Shown one piece after another: positions 17,530 to 26,572 of a DNA stretch of 64,000 bases. Position 1 is the first letter of the stretch, and each line of letters opens with the position of its first letter. The notes under the pieces were generated by a model. That model did not search any database, was not told where the DNA came from, and worked only from the letters and a program-made list of their open reading frames with translations. Position numbers and translations under genes: made by a program. The stretch comes from Duodenibacillus sp964509205 (lineage in GTDB: Bacteria > Pseudomonadota > Gammaproteobacteria > Burkholderiales > Burkholderiaceae_F), in contig CAZDVW010000001.1 in NCBI GenBank assembly GCA_964509205.1, positions 95,245 to 159,244 on the forward strand, written 5' to 3'.

Positions 17530-18909
17530 ATGTTTGGAAAAATTCTCATCGCCAACCGCGGAGAAATCGCATTGAGAATCCTTCGCGCCTGCCGCACGAT
17601 GAACATCAAGACCGTTGCCGTCCATTCAACGGCAGATGCAGATGCCATGCACGTTCGATTAGCCGACGAAAGCGTTTGCATTGGTCCGGCGGCTCCCTCA
17701 ATGAGTTACCTGAACATCCCGGCGATCATTTCTGCTGCCGAGTTAACGGATGCAGAAGCGATTCACCCCGGGTATGGCTTTCTCTCGGAGAATGCCGATT
17801 TTGCAGATCGTGTCGAAAAGAGCGGCTTTGCTTTTATCGGTCCGAGAGGCGACACCATTCGGCTCATGGGAAACAAAATCAATGCCAAACGCATGATGGT
17901 CAAAGCCGGCCTTCCCTGCGTCCCCGGCTCCCTTGTCGAATTGCCGGACGATCCGAAGAAAATCGCAGAGATTGCCAAAGACATCGGCTATCCGGTCATT
18001 GTCAAAGCGTGTGCCGGCGGCGGCGGTCGAGGCATGCGCGCCGTAAGAACAGAGGCCGCTCTCATTAATTCCATTGCGCTTTTACGAACAGAAGCCAAGA
18101 ACGCCTTCGGCTCCGACAAATTGTATTTGGAGAAGTATCTCGAAAACCCTCGGCACATTGAAATTCAAATTCTTTCGGATAACTTTCAGAATGCCGTCTA
18201 TTTGGGTGAACGCGATTGTTCCATGCAGCGGCGCAATCAAAAAATCATTGAAGAGAGTCCTGCCATCGGAATCCCAAGGAAAACCATAGAGCGACTCGGA
18301 GAACGCTGTGTTGAGGCCTGCCGCAGGATCGGTTACCGAGGGGCAGGTACCTTTGAATTTCTCTATGAAAATGAAAATTTTTACTTCATTGAGATGAATA
18401 CTCGGATTCAGGTCGAACATCCGGTCACAGAACTCGTCACCGGAATCGATATTGTGCAGGAACAGATTCGACTGGCCGCCGGAGAACGCCTTTCCATCAA
18501 ACAAAAAGACATCGTTCCGAGAGGAGCCGCTATTGAGTGTCGAATCAATGCAGAAACACCGTTTACGTTTCGGCCGAGTCCCGGACACGTTTCTGTTTGG
18601 CATGTTCCGGGCGGACCTGGCATTCGGATAGAAAGCCACATTTATCCGGGTTACAACATTCCCCCTTACTACGACAGTCTGATTGCCAAACTTGTTGCTT
18701 ACGGCCCCGACCGAGACACGGCACTGGCCCGCATGAAGATTGCTCTAACGGAACTTGCCTGCGAAGGCATCAGCACAAACACACCGCTTTTGCGGGCTAT
18801 CCTTGCGGACACTGGTTTTGCGCAAGGCGGACAAAGCATCCATTATTTGGAACAAAAACTTGCAGAATGGCAATTGCGCCGCAAGGAGAACGTTGGCAAT
18901 GCTGCATGA
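17530..18909 (+). CDS. accC: Acetyl-CoA carboxylase, biotin carboxylase subunit
   Basis: ATP-dependent carboxylation of biotin on AccB. The 459-residue protein contains the N-terminal FGKILIANRGEIALR, the ATP-grasp glycine loop AGGGGRGMR, ERDCSMQRRNQK, and EMNTRIQVEHPVTE with the catalytic residues. Its last codons overlap the start of prmA by 11 bases. Confidence 0.98.
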   Translation: MFGKILIANRGEIALRILRACRTMNIKTVAVHSTADADAMHVRLADESVCIGPAAPSMSYLNIPAIISAAELTDAEAIHPGYGFLSENADFADRVEKSGFAFIGPRGDTIRLMGNKINAKRMMVKAGLPCVPGSLVELPDDPKKIAEIAKDIGYPVIVKACAGGGGRGMRAVRTEAALINSIALLRTEAKNAFGSDKLYLEKYLENPRHIEIQILSDNFQNAVYLGERDCSMQRRNQKIIEESPAIGIPRKTIERLGERCVEACRRIGYRGAGTFEFLYENENFYFIEMNTRIQVEHPVTELVTGIDIVQEQIRLAAGERLSIKQKDIVPRGAAIECRINAETPFTFRPSPGHVSVWHVPGGPGIRIESHIYPGYNIPPYYDSLIAKLVAYGPDRDTALARMKIALTELACEGISTNTPLLRAILADTGFAQGGQSIHYLEQKLAEWQLRRKENVGNAA

Positions 18910-19816
18910 GATTTCTTTGCTCGTATCGGAGAACATTGCCGAGGAACTGGGGGATCGGCTCATGGAAAACGGCGCTTTAAGCGTCGCGCTCGAAGATGCC
19001 GATGCAGACAGCGAAAATGAGAAACCCCTTTACGGGGAACCTGGCCTCGAGCCCGGAGTTTGTGCCTGGAAACGTTCTCGACTCAAAGCTCTCGTTGACG
19101 AAAACACTGACCCTGCACAACTGGTTGCAAAAAGTTTTGTCTCCTTTGGAGAGGACGTTCCTGCCATAGAAACGGACACCGTCGTTCCCGATACAGACTG
19201 GGTCAAGTTGACTCAATCCCAATTCGGTCCGACAAAAGTCAGCGATCGTCTTTGGATCGTTCCGAGTTGGAACACTCCGCCCGACCCGAAGGCCATCAAT
19301 ATTCGCCTTGATCCGGGCATTGCATTTGGAACAGGTACCCATCCGACAACTCACATGTGTTTACAGTGGCTCGATAAAAACTGCAAACCGGGTTTTTCTG
19401 TACTCGATTACGGTTGCGGAACAGGCATTCTCGCCATTGCTGCCGCCAAACTCGGCGCAGCAAAAACAGTGGGAACCGACATTGACCCGCAAGCCATTGA
19501 AGCCGCTCAAGCCAATGCCGAAACGAATGCTGTTGCGACTTCTTTTGCACTTCCGGATACGCTTGGGGATGACCGTTTTGACATTGTCATCGCCAATATA
19601 CTGGCCAATCCGCTTATGGTTCTTGCTCCGGCTCTGCTCGGACGAGTGGCTCCGAAAGGACACCTTGTCCTCTCTGGAATTTTGTCTCATCAGGCTGAAA
19701 GCATCGTCCGCCTCTACCATCAAATCGATCCTTGTGTCAAACTGTCTGTTTGGAAACAACAAGAAGACTGGGTTTGTTTGAGCGCTTGCCGAGTAAATTC
19801 GGAACGGAGGGAATAA
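18899..19816 (+). CDS. prmA: Ribosomal protein L11 methyltransferase PrmA
   Basis: SAM-dependent trimethylation of ribosomal protein L11. N-terminal substrate-recognition domain (about 1-100), then the methyltransferase fold with DPGIAFGTGTHPTT, the SAM motif LDYGCGTGILAIAA and NILANPL (motif IV). The ATG at 18899 gives 305 residues, slightly longer than the 293 of E. coli, with an insertion in the N-terminal domain. The frame is open further upstream inside accC; the chosen start overlaps accC by 11 bases. Confidence 0.96.
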   Translation: MLHEISLLVSENIAEELGDRLMENGALSVALEDADADSENEKPLYGEPGLEPGVCAWKRSRLKALVDENTDPAQLVAKSFVSFGEDVPAIETDTVVPDTDWVKLTQSQFGPTKVSDRLWIVPSWNTPPDPKAINIRLDPGIAFGTGTHPTTHMCLQWLDKNCKPGFSVLDYGCGTGILAIAAAKLGAAKTVGTDIDPQAIEAAQANAETNAVATSFALPDTLGDDRFDIVIANILANPLMVLAPALLGRVAPKGHLVLSGILSHQAESIVRLYHQIDPCVKLSVWKQQEDWVCLSACRVNSERRE

Positions 19817-19820
19817 TTCC

Positions 19821-20837
19821 ATGGCCTATGTGACTCGTTGCCCTTATTGCGGTGCCGTTTGGCTTTTGCCGAGTAAAGATGCCGCCGAACAGGCACCGGC
19901 TAAGTGCTCTGCCTGTCAGAAGTGTTTTGACGCAACGCGCGACATGCTTAATGTCCCCGATGCCTTGTTCCCAGAAATCAAGCCCGCTTTGGAAGTCACT
20001 CCTGCTCCCCTTGTCGCAACCACTCCGACGCCAGCCTCACAACCAGCCGAACCGGAGCCGCTGTCGACTCCGGAAGAATCTGCTTTAATGAGGATTGAGG
20101 AAGAAGAAACCGCCATTGAGCAAGCCGCTCCGTCCTCTGTTTCTCCGACAGAAACAACCGTAGCATCCGACTTGTCCGATGAGACAAAAAAGAAGCTGGA
20201 AAAACTCAACACCTTGATGTCGGACTTTTCCGGCCGCACCGAACCAACAGTCGGAATCTCAACATCTGCAGCTTTGCCGGATACGCAGAAAGCCCCGGAA
20301 ATGCCTAAAAACGACGAAAGTGAAAAACTTTCTCCGAAAGAAATCCCTTCTGCCATCCATACAAAAAAACATAAGGCCTCAGCTGTCGGTTCTGTCATTG
20401 TTTGCGTCCTTGCCTTTGTTATTCTTGTCATTGCTGGCATTGCCTTTAACCAACCCATTTCAGAAAAAATCCCCTCGACGAAGCCGCTCTTTGAGAGCAT
20501 TTGCACAAAGATCACTTGCCCCGGTTTTTACCTTAAAAATATTGAGGCCTTTGCTATTGCAAAAGCACAGCTGACCAATTCAGGGACACCGGGAAACTAC
20601 AACCTTGAAGTAACAATTCTGAACGGTTCGACGACAGCGCAAGCGGTTCCTCATCTCTCGTTGCAACTCGTCGATGAGAATGACACTGAAATTACCCGGC
20701 AAATTCTCTCGCCGGCGGATTTTTTAGCCGATCCCAGTGTTAAGAGTCTAGGGGCCGGCCGCTCGCTGACCATCAACGTCAATATGCGGACAAACACAAC
20801 GCCTTCGCGTTGCATTGCCACCCCGGTTTACCCATGA
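19821..20837 (+). CDS. DUF3426 protein with N-terminal zinc ribbon and one membrane helix
   Basis: A 338-residue protein typical of betaproteobacterial prmA operons. It starts with an MJ0042-type zinc ribbon (CPYCGAVW, then CSACQKCF), continues with a Pro/Ala/Glu-rich disordered region (about 50-185), one transmembrane helix (about 193-215) and a C-terminal DUF3426 domain that should lie in the periplasm. Function is unknown; a membrane-anchored sensor or scaffold is a guess. It begins 4 bases after prmA and overlaps the kinase gene by 4 bases. Confidence 0.85.
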   Translation: MAYVTRCPYCGAVWLLPSKDAAEQAPAKCSACQKCFDATRDMLNVPDALFPEIKPALEVTPAPLVATTPTPASQPAEPEPLSTPEESALMRIEEEETAIEQAAPSSVSPTETTVASDLSDETKKKLEKLNTLMSDFSGRTEPTVGISTSAALPDTQKAPEMPKNDESEKLSPKEIPSAIHTKKHKASAVGSVIVCVLAFVILVIAGIAFNQPISEKIPSTKPLFESICTKITCPGFYLKNIEAFAIAKAQLTNSGTPGNYNLEVTILNGSTTAQAVPHLSLQLVDENDTEITRQILSPADFLADPSVKSLGAGRSLTINVNMRTNTTPSRCIATPVYP

Positions 20838-21778
20838 CGATCTGTATTTCAGGCTCTGTTGCTTACGATACCATTTTCTCCTTCAGCGGCCTGTTCCGAG
20901 ATCAGATTATTAAAAGCCGGCTCGAGCACATCAGTATGTGTTTTCCGGCCTCTGCCATGACGCGGCGATTCGGCGGATGCGGCGGCAATATTGCCTATGC
21001 TTGCCGAGTACTTGGAGACGACCCTGTTTTGCTAAGCGCAGCCGGGGAAAATGATGCTGCCGACTACATCGAGCATCTCAGGACCTGCGGCATTCGTTCC
21101 GCAATCACCATGGTTGCCAACGAGTACACAGCTCAGTGCTTTATTCTGACCGACTCACAGGGTGCGCAAATTTCTTCGTTTTGTCCGAATGCAACACTTC
21201 GCGCCCGCACAGACCAATGGCCGGAGAACGAAAACTTTAACATTGGGATTTTGGCGCCGGAAACTCGTGAAATCATGCTCGCCCGCATCCGACAGTTTTC
21301 AGCCCACAAGATTCCTTTCTTTTTCGATCCCGGACAAGTCACTCCGCGATTCAGTGCAGAAGAGCTCCTTGGTTGCTTTTCTGCAGCGACATATGCCGTT
21401 ATGAGCGATTATGAATTTGGTCTCATCCAAAAAATCACGGGAGCAACCGAAAACACCATTCTCAAAACCGGCTGCAAAGCGCTCATCATCACGCATGCTG
21501 AAGCAGGTTCAACCGTATTTACCCAAGACGGCAAACTGACTGTTAAAGCCTGTTCGATCAAAGCTGTTGATGCCGTCGGCGCCGGAGATGCCTTCCGTGC
21601 AGGGCTCCTGCATGCAGTCTCTCACCATTTGGGTTGGGAAAAAGCACTTCAGCTTGCCTCAGCAATCGCTTCCTTTAAAGTTGAAACAAAGGGGGCACAA
21701 ACTTACAAGCCCTCTGCAGAAGCCATCTTGAGTCGGCTTGACGAGAACTACGGTAACGCAACCGGTTTCTGTTTATAA
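20834..21778 (+). CDS. PfkB-family carbohydrate/nucleoside kinase
   Basis: Ribokinase-fold kinase of 314 residues. Visible: N-terminal ISGSVAYDTI, the substrate loop RFGGCGGNIAYA, and the PfkB signature 2 VDAVGAGDAFRAGLL with the catalytic Asp in GAGD. The ATG at 20834 overlaps the DUF3426 stop (ATGA). Adenosine kinase-like members are often found at this spot in betaproteobacteria, but the sugar substrate cannot be named from sequence. It ends the operon; a terminator follows after 100 bases. Confidence 0.85.
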   Translation: MTICISGSVAYDTIFSFSGLFRDQIIKSRLEHISMCFPASAMTRRFGGCGGNIAYACRVLGDDPVLLSAAGENDAADYIEHLRTCGIRSAITMVANEYTAQCFILTDSQGAQISSFCPNATLRARTDQWPENENFNIGILAPETREIMLARIRQFSAHKIPFFFDPGQVTPRFSAEELLGCFSAATYAVMSDYEFGLIQKITGATENTILKTGCKALIITHAEAGSTVFTQDGKLTVKACSIKAVDAVGAGDAFRAGLLHAVSHHLGWEKALQLASAIASFKVETKGAQTYKPSAEAILSRLDENYGNATGFCL

Positions 21779-21880
21779 CACGCTGTAACGGCACGCCGGC
21801 CTCTGACGCCAAAAACTCTCGGCAACCGATCGTAGCAACACCGATCTCTCAGTAAACCGGTGCAGACGGCTAAAGAAGCA

Positions 21881-21924
21881 AAAAGCCTGACTTCCCCCTC
21901 CCCTAACTCGGAAATCAGGCTTTT
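21881..21924. terminator. Bidirectional terminator between the kinase and M20 genes
   Basis: Long inverted repeat AAAAGCCTGA/TCAGGCTTTT (21881-21890 with 21915-21924), extended inward by TTCC/GGAA after one mismatch, with A and T flanks on both strands. The remaining bases of 21779-22046 hold no gene I can support. Confidence 0.85.
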
Positions 21925-22046
21925 GCAGACCCTCCCCGGCACGTTCATATCAGCCGACATCTCTGCAGTCCGAACAGCTAAGCCCTTGAGTCTGCGTGAC
22001 AACGACGCACAACGCTTCACGCGATAGACTCGGAAACAACGGTCGA

Positions 22047-23354
22047 TTATTTTCCGATTGAATCCATAAACTCGCAGTACGTCTGTTTGGTCAGTTTCGG
22101 CTTGAAGTTCGCACAAACTGCATCGGCCAACTCACCGTTTCCTGCCAGCAAGTCAATCACCGTCCAGGCAAGAACGGCCGGTGATCTTTCAAACGCCGTC
22201 GTCGTATCAACAAGTTCGTAGTTCGCTCCGTGCAAAGCGCCTCGAGCACAGCCGACCCAAGAATGGACAATCGGTATTAAGTGGGAAACATCCCCCATGT
22301 CCGTACTCGCCGTGTTGTGCGGTCCGGCCGCTACGTCTTCAGCAGGGAAAAATGCACGAGCATTTTCTTCCAACACCTCGCGCAACTTCATATCCGGACA
22401 CAGCGGCAAGTATCCCGGCATGTCATGGATCACGCATTCAGCACCAATCGCATCACCCCCGGCTTTTAGAGCACGGTTAATCTCGTTGTTGTAACGCTTT
22501 AATCCTTCAATGGAAGCGGCCCGAACATAACTTTCCATCGTCACGTGATCCGGAACCACATTCACGAGATCTCCCGCATTCGTAAGAATGGGATGAAACC
22601 TCACGTAATCGTCTTCTCTGAAACGATCACGAATGGCATTGACGCCCATCATGCCGATCATAGCCGCATTAAGTGCGTTGATACCTTTGTCGGGAGCCCC
22701 CGCTGCATGTGCCGCTCGCCCATTGTATTCCACGATTTTTCCAATAAATCCGTTGCAACTTGCTCCGGATCCGTAGAACCCGTTCGGCTTATCCGTAATG
22801 TCGACGTGCATCTGAAGAGCAATGTTGATGTCATCAAAACCGCCCTCTTTAATGATTTGCTCTTTTCCGCCGAGATAGCTGATTTTCCCCTTCTTGACAA
22901 GATCCGCTCGATAGCCTAACTCTACGTATTCCTCGGCCGGAACGGCAAAAAAGACAACGTCTCCCGCCAAATCTTTCATAATGCCCGAATCTTGCAAGGC
23001 CCAAGCCACGGCCAACATGTTGGCAATCTGAACATTGTGTCCGCAACAGTGGGCAGCTCCGTCTTCTGCCGCATAGGGAGAATTTCTGCAAATCACAGCA
23101 TCCAATTCCCCCAAAACCGCAACGGTCTTCCCAGGCCTTCCGCCTTTTAAGCGTGCTTTGATGCCTGTAATACCCCAACCCGTCGTGTACTCAAGGCCGA
23201 TTGCATCAAAAGCCGCACGCACTTTTGCAGATGTTTTAACTTCCTTGTACCCAAGTTCCGGCTCTCTCAGAATTGATTGAGCAATTGCTTCAATGTCGCC
23301 CCGACGTACCTTGATCGCCTCTAAGACCTTGCGCTTTAATTCCGTCTTGTCCAT
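22047..23354 (-). CDS. M20-family amidohydrolase/metallopeptidase (AbgB-like)
   Basis: Zinc-dependent hydrolase of N-acyl amino acid or aminobenzoyl-glutamate type. In the 435 residues: GELDAV (metal Asp), CCGHNVQ (metal His), PAEEYVE (catalytic Glu and metal Glu), MHVD, the dimerisation domain with GRAAHAAGAPDKGINAL, and a C-terminal metal His in HNTASTDMGD. It is the last gene of a minus-strand set with two membrane proteins; a strong 12-bp hairpin lies in the 159-base gap. The substrate is probably imported by those proteins (inference). Confidence 0.88.
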   Translation of the reverse strand: MDKTELKRKVLEAIKVRRGDIEAIAQSILREPELGYKEVKTSAKVRAAFDAIGLEYTTGWGITGIKARLKGGRPGKTVAVLGELDAVICRNSPYAAEDGAAHCCGHNVQIANMLAVAWALQDSGIMKDLAGDVVFFAVPAEEYVELGYRADLVKKGKISYLGGKEQIIKEGGFDDINIALQMHVDITDKPNGFYGSGASCNGFIGKIVEYNGRAAHAAGAPDKGINALNAAMIGMMGVNAIRDRFREDDYVRFHPILTNAGDLVNVVPDHVTMESYVRAASIEGLKRYNNEINRALKAGGDAIGAECVIHDMPGYLPLCPDMKLREVLEENARAFFPAEDVAAGPHNTASTDMGDVSHLIPIVHSWVGCARGALHGANYELVDTTTAFERSPAVLAWTVIDLLAGNGELADAVCANFKPKLTKQTYCEFMDSIGK

Positions 23355-23471
23355 ATCTGCTCCAAAAAGATAAAACTGATGTCGCCTTCTGCAAAAGAAG
23401 AGTACCCGTTACCAACAACATCGAACGGTCCCAATCAAAACACACGCTGTCGATGTCCGTCAAGAACGTAA

Positions 23472-23500
23472 CGCCTCAAACTGTATACCAGTTTGAGGCG
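23472..23500 (-). other. Strong hairpin between the membrane pair and the M20 gene
   Basis: Perfect 12-bp stem CGCCTCAAACTG/CAGTTTGAGGCG with a 5-base loop, 13 bases after the stop of the upstream membrane gene. There is no T run, so mRNA processing/stabilisation or partial termination is more likely than full termination. Confidence 0.65.
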
Positions 23501-23513
23501 CTCCTTCATACTC

Positions 23514-23975
23514 TTAGAAAACACCTTCCAATCGCAGAATCACCTCGGCAAGAATCGTCGCACAGATGAAACTGCCGGCTGAAACACACAACGCAACAGG
23601 AATGATCTTCCAAGACAAGCTCTTGAACGCCTCCCAGTCTTTACCAACACACAAGCCGGCATAAGCAAGAATCGGCGTTGTCGTCGCAAGAAGATTGATG
23701 TGCTTGACCTGAGCTACAACCCAATCTCCGCCCGGGAATCCAGGAACGGAAACAACCACAGCAACCAAAGAGACCCAAAAGACCGTCGGCAACTTAGAAA
23801 ATCCCGGCAAATTGGCAATGACGCATCCGATAAAGGTCACGACGAGAAGAACCAAAGCACCGAGAGAACCTTCTGCCAGCGTTCCCTTAAAACCAATGAT
23901 GTTGGCAATCACTGAGAAAAAGGCCGTTACAGTGAGAATAAAAGCAATATCTTTCAGTTTTGCAAACATGTTCAT
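23514..23975 (-). CDS. Small integral membrane protein, partner of the DUF3100 protein
   Basis: A 153-residue protein of four to five hydrophobic helices with few charges. I do not recognise a named family. It overlaps the DUF3100 gene by 4 bases (ATGA), which implies equimolar coupled translation, and both look like the two halves of one carrier. Notable segments are the N-terminal TVTAFFSVIANIIGF, FIGCVIANLPGF, and TTTPILAYAGLCVGKDW near the C-terminal third. Transport of the M20 substrate is an inference from context. Confidence 0.75.
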   Translation of the reverse strand: MNMFAKLKDIAFILTVTAFFSVIANIIGFKGTLAEGSLGALVLLVVTFIGCVIANLPGFSKLPTVFWVSLVAVVVSVPGFPGGDWVVAQVKHINLLATTTPILAYAGLCVGKDWEAFKSLSWKIIPVALCVSAGSFICATILAEVILRLEGVF

Positions 23976-24763
23976 TCTCCTTCCTTTTTACCCACTTCAC
24001 GACGATCGCCGGTGATTTTCTCGTAAATCCAAACCATAACGGGCAAGGAAACGAACAGCGCAAAATAAATACCCAGAATTGTGGTCATCAGGTTTGCCGC
24101 TCCCGCATAGGCTTGAACGGTTTCTGCATAGTCGGGATACACAGCAATAATGGAAGCAATGCCTGCCGCCATCATAGAAGCCGATCCGATGCCTGCTCCC
24201 ATGGCCAACGAATGCGGATGGAACCATCCGAGCTGAGCAACGACACCAACAAGGACAGACACCCAGGCAGCGCCGAAAACGGTTCCGCAGATGTACATTC
24301 CCATCACGCCGCGTCCTTCAGGCGAGTCAATACCGTATTTTTCTGCAATGATGGCAATGTTCGGTTCGCGGTCAATTGAGTAGCACGCACCAATCGATTC
24401 TCGGCCCATCTTGAGAAGAAGTGCCATCGGGAGACCCAGAATAATTGTTCCGAAGAAGTGCCCGAACTCTTGCATGATAAGAGCCAGACCAGAATTGAAG
24501 AGCTTCGCAAGATTCGGACCGATGCCGAGTCCCAAATAGGCGACGAGAAACAACATGGCAATCGGCATGAAGTGCGCGGCACGTTCCTGTTCAGCCATCG
24601 ACAGGATCTTCAGTTTAGGAATGGAAAGGATTCCGCCGAGAACCATGGCGTAAAGAAGCGGCAACAAAACGACAATGCCGAACTTTTGAATACCAATGGC
24701 ATCGGCGATCATTACGACAATCAGCGCCAAAATATGGAGCTTAAATCGACCGAGGGCTTGCAT
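23972..24763 (-). CDS. DUF3100 integral membrane protein
   Basis: A 263-residue membrane protein with about seven hydrophobic helices, ending in a short charged tail (KITGDRREVGKKEGE). It fits DUF3100, a family of predicted carriers of unknown substrate that is often encoded beside M20 hydrolases. A helix break with GRESIGACYS, then the intracellular-looking loop EKYGIDSPEGRGVMG, are the most characteristic parts. It is the first gene of DUF3100-partner-M20; a palindromic operator lies about 100 bases upstream. Confidence 0.8.
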   Translation of the reverse strand: MQALGRFKLHILALIVVMIADAIGIQKFGIVVLLPLLYAMVLGGILSIPKLKILSMAEQERAAHFMPIAMLFLVAYLGLGIGPNLAKLFNSGLALIMQEFGHFFGTIILGLPMALLLKMGRESIGACYSIDREPNIAIIAEKYGIDSPEGRGVMGMYICGTVFGAAWVSVLVGVVAQLGWFHPHSLAMGAGIGSASMMAAGIASIIAVYPDYAETVQAYAGAANLMTTILGIYFALFVSLPVMVWIYEKITGDRREVGKKEGE

Positions 24764-24863
24764 GATCTAGTTTCCGTAAAGAAATAAAAAAACAAAGGCA
24801 GTACCGTTCAAAAACTCGGTATCTGTCATCCTTTTTGAATCTTATCCTTAATTTATTACAGAT

Positions 24864-24880
24864 TGCAACAATTTGTTACA
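24864..24880. promoter_or_regulatory. Candidate palindromic operator of the DUF3100 operon
   Basis: 17-base near-palindrome TGCAACAATTTGTTACA, in which 7 of 8 base pairs match around a central T. It lies in the divergent region between the DUF3100 operon and kdsD, 100 bases from the former start, overlapping a weak minus-strand promoter candidate (TTGCTG and TGTAAT, 18-base spacing). Confidence 0.5.
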
Positions 24881-25043
24881 GCAATTTCATCTGTCATGAT
24901 CTCAATACAAAAACCAGTTACCCAACCGATTCAGTCAAGCGGCAATATTTTCTGTAATCGAATGTTTTGCCGACTGCGGATATCAGCAAGGCGTTGCGAT
25001 GCTTTTAGGTAAAATGGCGGAACTGTTTGAAGGGAGTCTCTCC

Positions 25044-26030
25044 ATGACTTGTACTCGAGACATAACCGGTGCTGTCGAACTAGGCCGTGAGGTTCTTCTT
25101 CGAGAAGCAGAATGCGTACGCTCGCTGGCCGATGCCGTCGACAACGGCAACTTTGCTCAAGCCATCCGCCTGATCCTTGATTGCCCTGGACGCATCATCG
25201 TCAGCGGCGTCGGGAAATCGGCTCATGTCGGCCGCAAAATAGCTGCTACTTTGGCATCCACGGGAACTCCGGCCTTTTTCGTTCATGCTGCCGAGGCTGC
25301 CCACGGTGACCTTGGAATGATCACGCCAGATGACGTCGTCATCGCCGTATCCTATTCCGGAACAACCAACGAACTGCTGACAATCATTCCTGTCCTGAAA
25401 AGAGAGGGCATCCGTCTGATTGCAATCACCGGCAATCCGGAGAGCACTCTCGCAAAAGCAGCCGATGTCGGTTTAGATATTGGAGTGCGCTCCGAGGCTT
25501 GCCCTCTTAACCTAGCTCCGACCTCTTCGACAACGGCAACTTTGGCTCTTGGCGATGCCATTGCCGTCGCTCTGATGCATGAAAAAGGCTTTACAAAAGA
25601 AGACTTTGCGCGCTCGCATCCGGGCGGAGCGCTCGGACGCAGACTATTGACGCACGTTAAGGACATCATGCGTTCAGGCGACGATGTTCCCTCTGTACGC
25701 GAAGGAACGAGCGTACTGGACGCCGTCCGTGAAATCACGAAAAAACACATCGGAATGACGGCAATCGTTGATGAAGAAAACCGCGTCACAGGAATTTTCA
25801 CCGAAGGTGACTTACGTCGTCTCATCGAAAAGAAGGGCGACATTCGTTCACTCAAGATCGAAGATGTCATGACGCGGACGCCGACAACAATCGAGGCTGC
25901 AGAAATGGCAGCTTCTGCGGCAAAGATACTAGAAAAAACACTTAAAAATCAGCTTCTTGTTGTGGATAAAGAGGGACATCTTATCGGAGCGCTCCACATG
26001 CATGACCTCATGAGTGCCAAGGTGATCTGA
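25044..26030 (+). CDS. kdsD: D-arabinose 5-phosphate isomerase KdsD
   Basis: Converts ribulose 5-phosphate to arabinose 5-phosphate, the first step of Kdo synthesis for LPS. The 328-residue protein has an N-terminal SIS domain (about 40-175, VSGVGKSAHVGRK and SYSGTTNE) and two C-terminal CBS domains (DIMRSGDDVPSV and DVMTRTPTT). The start at 25044 is supported by AGGGAG 7 bases upstream; the frame opens earlier at 24999. Its stop overlaps kdsC (TGATG). It leads a cluster running to rapZ. Confidence 0.95.
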   Translation: MTCTRDITGAVELGREVLLREAECVRSLADAVDNGNFAQAIRLILDCPGRIIVSGVGKSAHVGRKIAATLASTGTPAFFVHAAEAAHGDLGMITPDDVVIAVSYSGTTNELLTIIPVLKREGIRLIAITGNPESTLAKAADVGLDIGVRSEACPLNLAPTSSTTATLALGDAIAVALMHEKGFTKEDFARSHPGGALGRRLLTHVKDIMRSGDDVPSVREGTSVLDAVREITKKHIGMTAIVDEENRVTGIFTEGDLRRLIEKKGDIRSLKIEDVMTRTPTTIEAAEMAASAAKILEKTLKNQLLVVDKEGHLIGALHMHDLMSAKVI

Positions 26031-26572
26031 TGCAAGAAACCCTTGAAGAGCTTGCTCGCCGAATTCGGCTCGTCGTCTTGGACGTGGACGGTGTTTTGAC
26101 TGACGGTTCAATCTGGACGGGATCGGACGGCGAGACCGTTAAACGCTTTTTCACGCGAGACGGACTCGGAATCAAGATGCTTCAAAGTGCGGGCATTCCT
26201 GTTGCATTGCTGACCGGACGAGTTTCCAAGCAGACGGCCAGCCGAGCGACCGAATTGGGAATTGATGTCGTCAAACAGGGAAAAACGTTCAAGGGCGATG
26301 CCTTTTGTGAACTCGTGGCAGATTTCGGCGTTTCTCTGAAAGAAACCGCTTACATGGGAGACGATGTCCCGGATATCCCGCCGTTGCTTGCCGCCGGCTT
26401 GCCAGCTTGTCCGTCTGATGCCTCTGAAGAAGCGCTTCGTCTTGCAAAATTCATCAGTCCTTTTCCAGGAGGACAGGGTGCTGTACGAAGTCTTGCGGAA
26501 CTGATTCTTCGTTCGCAAGGCAAATGGGATGAGCTGATTGATCAGCACTATGTGCGCCGGAAGGAGGCTTAA
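26030..26572 (+). CDS. kdsC: KDO 8-phosphate phosphatase KdsC
   Basis: Dephosphorylates Kdo 8-phosphate to Kdo. Capless HAD phosphatase of 180 residues: nucleophile motif VVLDVDGVLTDG, LTGR (motif II), the lysine in VVKQGKTFKGDAF, and MGDDVPDIP (motif IV). It overlaps kdsD and lptC by one base each (TGATG, TAATG). Confidence 0.96.
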   Translation: MQETLEELARRIRLVVLDVDGVLTDGSIWTGSDGETVKRFFTRDGLGIKMLQSAGIPVALLTGRVSKQTASRATELGIDVVKQGKTFKGDAFCELVADFGVSLKETAYMGDDVPDIPPLLAAGLPACPSDASEEALRLAKFISPFPGGQGAVRSLAELILRSQGKWDELIDQHYVRRKEA

